Source of the DNA: Porphyromonadaceae bacterium
GTDB taxonomy: Bacteria > Bacteroidota > Bacteroidia > Bacteroidales > Paludibacteraceae
DNA length: 21,126 nt
NCBI GenBank assembly: GCA_905372135.1
Contig: CAJPNS010000019.1
Span: 1 to 21,126 of the forward strand
Reading direction: 5' to 3'
Position numbers and translations under genes: made by a program. Position 1 is the first letter of the stretch, and every line of letters starts with the position of its first letter. Positions 16,290 to 21,126 of the stretch are shown in pieces. The notes under the pieces were generated by a model. That model had not been told where the DNA came from and searched no databases. It saw only the letters and a list, made by a program, of their open reading frames with translations.

Positions 16290-16378
16290 TAACTTTTTGT
16301 TTAACTGTATGTAATTATAACATCTATTTGCCCTCGAAGATGAACGATTGGTTTATTCGGCTATAGCTTTGTTTGTAA

Positions 16379-16424
16379 AAAGAAAGCACAGACTCTCGGA
16401 TAAGAGCCTGTACCCTCTTTCTTT
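16379..16424 (-). terminator. Terminator of the sigma/barrel/lipoprotein operon
   Basis: A long hairpin pairs AAAGAAAG (16379-16386) with CTTTCTTT (16417-16424). An inner stem pairs ACAG with CTGT and, on the minus-strand RNA, GCUCU with AGAGU. The minus strand then reads on in T. It lies 56 bases after the lipoprotein stop. Confidence 0.8.
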
Positions 16425-16480
16425 ATAATGATCGTATTTACCTATTTTCTTAATATTCCCATAGGAGCAGGCAAATCGGC

Positions 16481-17512
16481 TTAGGGTTTCAAGCTACCTG
16501 TATACGTAAATATTATCTTATGACCGAAATAAGTTTTTCCTGCAAATGCAATATCGCCCTCTGTCTTATCAGGTGGATTAGTGGCAGTAACAGTGACATC
16601 TCCGCTTACAATATGAAATGCCTTATTGATGCCTCCTCCCGACTTTGTATTGAACAAACAAGAGCCATCGACTTTTACTCCCGATATAGCCTCTTTTTTC
16701 GTAACACCGTCAGATGCAAGGGCGGTACCTGCTTGGAAACTTCTGCCTATGGGATATGTTCCGTCTTCTATGACGGAAGCACTTTTTTTGACAAACAATA
16801 CAATGTGTGCCATAAGCTTATCTCCAGAGAAAGATTCCTCATTAGTAACAAGATATATAGCTCTAACCTTGTCGTCTATAACTTCAGACACCAATTTCTT
16901 ATTACCATTGGTACTCAAGTTTGAATACTTATCTGGAGGTACAAGCGAGAAGTCTTCGTTTCTAAATCTTCCGATATTTGCATAAATAGCATTATCTACG
17001 GATATTGAGCGCTTTATATTGTTTTTGTCGGTAGCTGTGAAAGTTACTTTACCGCCGTCGCCTACTATAAGTTGGGCATCGTCTTTGAATCCGACTCCAC
17101 TTTTTTTCATTGTGCCATCCAATTCCACATCATATACATCCGATGTATTTTTCCCACCATCAAGCATAAGACCGTTTTCTTTGGTATAGGTATTGTTTGC
17201 CGGTCTGAATCCTATATTTGTCACTATTTCGTTTACGGCAAATACTACACTGATAGCCTTACCTTTTTTTACTACACTATTCCCATTCAATACCCCCTCT
17301 TCTATGAAAGAGATCTTGTACAACGAGGTTTGTTTGCCGTTTACAACCGAATACTCTAAAAATCCTGCTTCGAAAAATTCGTACTTAATGTTTTCTTCCT
17401 TCGGGGTATCAGGACCTGGTTTGGGAGGTTCGGGCTTGTTGTTTTTGCAAGAAGCAAAACCCATCACTAACACTGCTGCCAATAGCAGACTGAAACTAAA
17501 TACTTTCTTCAT
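16481..17512 (-). CDS. Lipoprotein with two similar halves, function unknown
   Basis: 343 aa. A lipoprotein signal peptide ends in GFAS-C22, so Cys22 is the lipidated residue. A proline-rich spacer follows (KPEPPKPGPDTPKEE). The rest is beta-rich and appears to be two copies of one unit at about 53-180 and 208-340. Each half has a hydrophobic start strand, then a DG-containing turn (LDG at 131-133, VDG at 281-283), and then a closing strand GGKVTFTAT (153-161) or GDVTVTAT (304-311). I do not recognise a named family. Whether it is displayed on the cell surface is unclear, because residues after Cys (KNN) lack the usual acidic export signal. It lies 81 bases after the barrel gene with no TAnnTTTG promoter between and is followed by a strong terminator, so it is probably the last gene of the sigma operon. 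Confidence 0.7.
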   Translation of the reverse strand: MKKVFSFSLLLAAVLVMGFASCKNNKPEPPKPGPDTPKEENIKYEFFEAGFLEYSVVNGKQTSLYKISFIEEGVLNGNSVVKKGKAISVVFAVNEIVTNIGFRPANNTYTKENGLMLDGGKNTSDVYDVELDGTMKKSGVGFKDDAQLIVGDGGKVTFTATDKNNIKRSISVDNAIYANIGRFRNEDFSLVPPDKYSNLSTNGNKKLVSEVIDDKVRAIYLVTNEESFSGDKLMAHIVLFVKKSASVIEDGTYPIGRSFQAGTALASDGVTKKEAISGVKVDGSCLFNTKSGGGINKAFHIVSGDVTVTATNPPDKTEGDIAFAGKTYFGHKIIFTYTGSLKP

Positions 17513-17593
17513 ATAAAAAACTGATTTTTAAATATTGAACTTATAAGATTAAATTGTATTCGATTGAATATTATTATTATCGCTATATATGAA

Positions 17594-18913
17594 TTAGAAA
17601 TTCCATCTGAGTCCTCCGGTAACACCGATATTTACAGGACTTTGAGTGATTTTGCTCTCCGGCTGTGGGTATTTTTTACTAAAAACAAACCACGATAGCT
17701 CCGGCTCCAAGTAAAATTCGAGACTACGTACTATACTTATTCCCACACCTCCACCAACGGCGAAAGAGGTAGCAAATCCGTCGATACTCTCATTAAAGTC
17801 ACTTTCGTAGCTCGATGTCATATAATTAACATGTCTTGTGACTTTCGATATACCCTTTTCCAAAGTAGCAGAGGCAGACAGATAGGCTCTGAAAATGCCT
17901 TTTTCTACAAACTGATAAGATAATCCAAGCGGAATGCCGATATAATGCAGATTTTGCTCATCTGCCGATATCGCTTTACTCGTCTCTCTATCGACCGTAG
18001 CCGACACAGAATACAAATATGTATACTTCAGCCCCGTATTGACGTACAACTGGTTTTGTATCAACGGTATACCGATACTCATCCCTATCGATACGGGGAC
18101 ATTGTGTCGAGTCTGTACATCGTATGGGCTTAACATAGACATCAATCCGCCTGTCGACATAAGGTCGGTAACACCTTTCGAGACGCTACCATTGCCCGAT
18201 AAAGGCGATACCGAAGTATGTATATCGGCGTAATAGTCTCTTGTAAGAGAATTGCGGTCTTTGAGCTGCTGCCGTTGCTTGCGTATATTGTCTTTGGGCG
18301 TTGGCTGTTGGTGATATTCTTGCCTATATTCATCGAGCGACTTATTGGCATCGGGTTGCTGTATCGGTTTACGGTTTCTCGATACGGAGTCGACTTTATC
18401 TTTCTCTGAATTAGCATCTTGTGTATCGACTTCCGATGGTAGTCGTTGTGTATTAATACTTACATTGCTACTGTTTGGGGTAACGTAGTGAAGAGAGGTC
18501 GTATTTCTCTTTTTATCGTAATAGATATACTTATTGCTTGATTTTGAAGGGTTTGGAGCAGCGTAAACTTTACTGTCGCACTTATAGCTTTCACTTGCTG
18601 CAAGACACGAATTGTTACTAGCGGCAGACGCCTTCTCATTTTCCGCACTGTAAGCATTTATGTCGCTGTCGGATACCACTTTGGCAGTAAATTCTTGATT
18701 ATTGCCTTTCGTGCTATCGTTATAAAGTATAAACAACGAACCGAATCCAAGCAATAAAACAACAGAAGCCGCTGATACATAGTACCATATAGGTATGGCA
18801 CGGCGTTTCTTGGCTGGCATCTTTGCCAATAGTACGTCCCAATCGTTTGGCGGAAGGTCTACCTCCAATCGATTGAGTCGGTTTGCTATATTATCGTCGA
18901 ATATTTTTTTCAT
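17594..18913 (-). CDS. Candidate anti-sigma protein: single membrane helix plus C-terminal outer-membrane beta-barrel
   Basis: 439 aa. Residues 1-40 are a short segment with NDWDVLLAKM and the positive cluster KKRR, which should stay in the cytoplasm. One membrane helix spans about 41-64 with no signal-peptidase site. Residues 65-265 are a polar, Ser/Asn/Gln/Lys-rich linker. Residues 268-439 form about seven or eight alternating beta strands (VPVSIGMSIGIPL, LYVNTGLKYTYLYSV, FAVGGGVGISIV). The protein ends in GLRWNF, a Bam-type C-terminal signal with terminal Phe. The gene is 37 bases after the ECF sigma gene. By context and layout it is a candidate anti-sigma factor linking the outer membrane to the cytoplasm. 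Similar sigma-adjacent barrel proteins are annotated in other Bacteroidetes, mostly as porin-like or hypothetical; the anti-sigma role is inferred. Confidence 0.75.
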   Translation of the reverse strand: MKKIFDDNIANRLNRLEVDLPPNDWDVLLAKMPAKKRRAIPIWYYVSAASVVLLLGFGSLFILYNDSTKGNNQEFTAKVVSDSDINAYSAENEKASAASNNSCLAASESYKCDSKVYAAPNPSKSSNKYIYYDKKRNTTSLHYVTPNSSNVSINTQRLPSEVDTQDANSEKDKVDSVSRNRKPIQQPDANKSLDEYRQEYHQQPTPKDNIRKQRQQLKDRNSLTRDYYADIHTSVSPLSGNGSVSKGVTDLMSTGGLMSMLSPYDVQTRHNVPVSIGMSIGIPLIQNQLYVNTGLKYTYLYSVSATVDRETSKAISADEQNLHYIGIPLGLSYQFVEKGIFRAYLSASATLEKGISKVTRHVNYMTSSYESDFNESIDGFATSFAVGGGVGISIVRSLEFYLEPELSWFVFSKKYPQPESKITQSPVNIGVTGGLRWNF

Positions 18914-18950
18914 TAAAATGATATTTACTTGATAGTAATCGCCTATCTTT

Positions 18951-19514
18951 CTATTTGTTATATAATTTTTGTTCTTTCGTTTTCAAAATCTTGCGGAGCT
19001 TTTCTTTTGCTCTGCTGTGTTGCGATCTTACCGCTTCGCTACTCATATTTAGCTCATTACAAATCTCTTTTATAGAATATCCATCGAGATTGAACATATT
19101 GAATATCGTTCTTGCCACTTCGGGCAGCTGTTTTATAGCCTCGAATATATCGTCGATACTTATATCGCTATCGATTTCCCAATCGTCGTCGCTTTGGTCG
19201 AGCAAATATTCTACTTTATCTATATCTATGTTTTCGACTCTCTTCCTTATATGATCGAGCGAAATATTCACAAAAATCCTCCTAAGCCATCCCTCGAAAC
19301 TCCCTGTACCACTGTACTCTCCTATATGGCCGAATACCTTTATAAATCCATCGTGCATCAGGTCGCGTGCAGTCTCATAATCGTCGGTATATCGCAGACA
19401 CACTGCTGTCATTCGCTTTGCATAGAGTTCATACAGACGTCTTTGACTATCTTCTTTGCCATCTTTACAACCCTCTATGATACCATCTAATCTTACCGTA
19501 TCGACCGAAAGCAT
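18951..19514 (-). CDS. ECF-type RNA polymerase sigma factor
   Basis: 187 aa. Sigma region 2 covers about 24-91 (RLYELYAKRMTAVCLRY, ARDLMHDGFIKVF, FEGWLRRIFVNISLDHIRK). Region 4 covers about 122-176 (AIKQLPEVARTIFNMFNLDG, helix-turn-helix IKEICNELNMSSEAVRSQHSRA). There is no region 3, as in all ECF factors. The linker between the domains is very acidic (DQSDDDWEIDSDISIDD). ECF factors are usually held inactive by a partner membrane protein encoded next door, here the barrel protein 37 bases downstream. The ATG at 19514 gives a standard N-terminus. The gene follows lpxB after 58 bases, but an ECF-like promoter sequence lies in that gap. Confidence 0.94.
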   Translation of the reverse strand: MLSVDTVRLDGIIEGCKDGKEDSQRRLYELYAKRMTAVCLRYTDDYETARDLMHDGFIKVFGHIGEYSGTGSFEGWLRRIFVNISLDHIRKRVENIDIDKVEYLLDQSDDDWEIDSDISIDDIFEAIKQLPEVARTIFNMFNLDGYSIKEICNELNMSSEAVRSQHSRAKEKLRKILKTKEQKLYNK

Positions 19515-19536
19515 TAATCTTCGTTTACTTCTATAT

Positions 19537-19563
19537 TAAGACCCACGCACTACGAAATGTTGC
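19537..19563 (-). promoter_or_regulatory. Candidate ECF-dependent promoter of the sigma operon
   Basis: On the minus strand GCAAC (19559-19563), a 16-bp spacer and GTCTTA (19537-19542) resemble the GGAAC-N16-GTC pattern of many ECF promoters. No TAnnTTTG is present in the gap. A short dyad TGTTG-N4-CAACA (19558-19571) overlaps the -35 part. Confidence 0.4.
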
Positions 19564-19572
19564 ACACAACAA

Positions 19573-20709
19573 TCACTGTTTAACCTTATTTAACTGTCTG
19601 TCGCTCTCTAAATATCCGTATATCAATTTCGCCGTATTTTTAGAGGCGGATTCTTTTCCAAGACGCTGTGTTACTGTCCGATACCCATCCTTGATTTCCT
19701 GATATTTTTGTGGAGAAGATACTATTTTGTTGAGTTCGATATATAGTTGCCTTTCTGTAAATTTCGGTGTAATAAGCTCAGTTACTACTTCTTTGCCAGC
19801 TATGAGGTTTACCAACGACACGAAAGGTATCTTTATAAAAATCTTTCTGAGCAACGGCACGAAAAGCCCCCCTATCACATGATATACAACTACTTGAGGG
19901 GTGCCTATTATAGCCGTTTCGAGTGTTGCCGTACCCGAATTTACTATTGCGGCTTGAGCTTTTCGAAGTACGTTGTATGTATCGCCGTATACTACATCGG
20001 TGTTTCCTCTCAATATTCGGGCATAGATACTGTGGTCGATATTAGGGGCAGCCGCCACAACGAACTTATACTGAGGAAAATATCCCGTCATACGAGCCAT
20101 TATAGGTAAACATTTAAGCACTTCTTGTCGGCGGCTACCACACAATAAGGCGATAGTCGTCGACTTATCCGTCTCGGAGGGAGTGGCATTGTTGTTTAGA
20201 AAATTATCGATAGCCTCAGCCGTAGGATTGCCCACATATTCGACGTTGTAGCCGAGTTTTCCGAAATATTCGGTCTCGAACGGAAAAATGGTAAACATAC
20301 GGTCGACATAGCGTTTGATAGTCTTGATACGGTACTCTTTCCACGCCCAAAGTTTAGGTGCAATATAGTAATATACAGGGATATCTAAGTTGTTTTTCAC
20401 ATATTTTGCCACCTTCAGATTGAATCCTGGATAGTCTATAAGTATCACAGCATCGGGCGAAAAGTCTTTTATGGCTTTGGTGCAGAGATCAAAATTCTTG
20501 GCAATCTTATGTAAATTAAGTATTACATTTACCACACCCATAAAAGCCATATCTTTGTAATGCCTTATCACATTGCCTCCCTCGTGCAGCATAAGGTCGC
20601 CTCCAAGGAAACAAAATTGCGCCTGAGGGTCTACCGCTCTAAGCTCTCTCATAAGTGCGGCTCCGTGCATATCGCCTGAAGCCTCGCCTGCTATCAAAAA
20701 ATATTTCAT
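19573..20709 (-). CDS. lpxB: Lipid-A-disaccharide synthase
   Basis: 378 aa. It joins UDP-2,3-diacylglucosamine and lipid X into the lipid A disaccharide at the inner face of the cytoplasmic membrane. The N-terminal signature is MKYFLIAGEASGDMHGAAL. Further landmarks are FMGVVNVI, ILIDYPGFNLKVAKY, YYIAPKLWAWKEYRIK, YVGNPTAEAI, LLCGSRRQEV and the GT-B donor-site segment IVNSGTATLETAIIGTPQVVVY. Length and motifs are complete. It is not followed by other lipid A genes; the downstream neighbour is the ECF sigma gene, which makes an envelope link plausible but not shown. Confidence 0.97.
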   Translation of the reverse strand: MKYFLIAGEASGDMHGAALMRELRAVDPQAQFCFLGGDLMLHEGGNVIRHYKDMAFMGVVNVILNLHKIAKNFDLCTKAIKDFSPDAVILIDYPGFNLKVAKYVKNNLDIPVYYYIAPKLWAWKEYRIKTIKRYVDRMFTIFPFETEYFGKLGYNVEYVGNPTAEAIDNFLNNNATPSETDKSTTIALLCGSRRQEVLKCLPIMARMTGYFPQYKFVVAAAPNIDHSIYARILRGNTDVVYGDTYNVLRKAQAAIVNSGTATLETAIIGTPQVVVYHVIGGLFVPLLRKIFIKIPFVSLVNLIAGKEVVTELITPKFTERQLYIELNKIVSSPQKYQEIKDGYRTVTQRLGKESASKNTAKLIYGYLESDRQLNKVKQ

Positions 20710-20737
20710 AGTGTGGTCGATTGTAAAGGTTGAAGTG

Positions 20738-20745
20738 CAAATTTA
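20738..20745 (-). promoter_or_regulatory. -7 element of the lpxB promoter
   Basis: On the minus strand TAAATTTG matches TAnnTTTG, 28 bases before the lpxB ATG. The nearest upstream TTTG is 34 bp away, too far for a standard -33. Confidence 0.45.
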
Positions 20746-21013
20746 GATATTTTTTGATGAAAAATGAAGTTTAAAACCTCAAATAAGGCGGAATATTATA
20801 AATATACTGTTAAACAGATATTTGTCGTATTGTGTCGTTTGTTGTAATAATGTCTAAAATGCAGATATATAATGCTTTTCGGCTAATACTTTGTTATTGA
20901 CAATATTAGCATATCTATGGTAGATAAAGAAAATACCTCCGGATAAGAATGTGTTTTTTATGCACTATAAATGAGCAAATTACACTTTTTCTATCGTTTT
21001 ATTCTCATTTTTT

Positions 21014-21050
21014 GTAATGTTTATTTGTCTATATGTAAAACAAACATTAC
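21014..21050. repeat. Inverted repeat spanning the right-edge promoter
   Basis: GTAATGTTT (21014-21022) and AAACATTAC (21042-21050) are perfect 9-base inverted arms 19 bases apart. They flank the -33 TTTG and touch the -7 element, as paired operator half-sites would. Confidence 0.45.
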
Positions 21051-21055
21051 TTTTG
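21024..21055 (+). promoter_or_regulatory. Promoter of the right-edge gene
   Basis: TTTG (21024-21027), a 20-bp spacer, then TACTTTTG (21048-21055). The ATG follows 29 bases later. Confidence 0.65.
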
Positions 21056-21084
21056 CCGTGTCTAATTTTTAAATTTATTCTATC

Positions 21085-21126
21085 ATGAAACAGAGTTTTT
21101 TATTGTCAAATAGGTTTAAGCCTCTT
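21085..21126 (+). CDS. Start of a gene cut by the right edge
   Basis: Fourteen codons are visible (MKQSFLLSNRFKPL), open to the window end, with a good promoter 29 bases upstream. The N-terminus resembles the start of some Bacteroidetes inner-membrane proteins with a LPNRFKxIGW-type beginning, but this is a memory-based hint and no function can be given. Confidence 0.55.
   Translation, partial: MKQSFLLSNRFKPL

Larger units (their letters stand above)
20710..21084. other. 375-base AT-rich intergenic region between divergent genes
   Basis: I see no convincing gene here. It holds the lpxB -7 element, a hairpin at 20882-20910 (GCTAATA/TATTAGC) without a T-run, a short palindrome CTGTTAAACAG near 20808, and the promoter and dyad of the right-edge gene. 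A small RNA cannot be excluded. Confidence 0.6.

Noticed and set aside
20808..20818. Palindrome CTGTTAAACAG as an operator
   Set aside because: It is a short dyad in AT-rich DNA, far from any promoter element, and is not repeated nearby.
1..21126. CRISPR arrays, insertion sequences, prophage or toxin-antitoxin genes
   Set aside because: No regularly spaced direct repeats, transposase motifs, terminal repeats or phage genes were seen by reading. The window is ordinary dense chromosome apart from the sigma operon.

Overview
The window looks like chromosome from a Bacteroidetes bacterium, most likely of the order Bacteroidales. Four things point there. The primary sigma factor is short (287 aa) and lacks region 1.1. 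Promoters repeatedly match the Bacteroidetes pattern TTTG-N18..23-TAnnTTTG. The first gene ends in a type IX secretion sorting domain. The one tRNA does not encode CCA. Family or genus cannot be fixed from this sequence; the T9SS cargo fits a Porphyromonas/Tannerella/Dysgonomonas-like group. Coding is dense, Ile ATA codons are frequent, and no IS element, CRISPR array or prophage is visible.

Layout. 1-920 is the 3' end of a T9SS-secreted surface protein. 1099-4819 holds a membrane-anchored M23 peptidase divergent from alaS, followed by the primary sigma factor gene rpoD (4932-5795). A hairpin at 5860-5890 separates rpoD from a minus-strand run: a BtuB-like TonB-dependent receptor, a small heat-shock protein, a membrane-anchored endonuclease/exonuclease/phosphatase-fold protein and a rhomboid protease. 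murD (10889-12304, plus) follows alone and shares a back-to-back terminator with tRNA-Asn(GTT). A second minus-strand run holds HIT protein, greA, recA, panD and pdxA. Next come a repeat-containing lipoprotein, a single-span protein with an outer-membrane beta-barrel, an ECF sigma factor and lpxB. The right edge carries the promoter and first 14 codons of another gene.

How the genes work together. Most are housekeeping: translation (alaS, tRNA-Asn), transcription (rpoD, greA), recombination (recA), envelope synthesis (murD, lpxB, M23) and cofactors (panD, pdxA). The most distinctive unit is 16481-19514. There an ECF sigma factor is followed by a protein with a short cytoplasmic N-terminus, one inner-membrane helix, a long periplasmic linker and a C-terminal beta-barrel ending in an aromatic residue, and then by a lipoprotein with two similar halves. 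I read this as a candidate envelope-sensing sigma/anti-sigma system whose anti-sigma protein could span from cytoplasm to outer membrane. A GCAAC-N16-GTCTTA sequence upstream of the sigma gene resembles an ECF-type, possibly autoregulated, promoter. Other notable regulatory features are a terminator-like hairpin in the greA leader, downstream of greA's own promoter, and a perfect dyad at the predicted recA transcription start.
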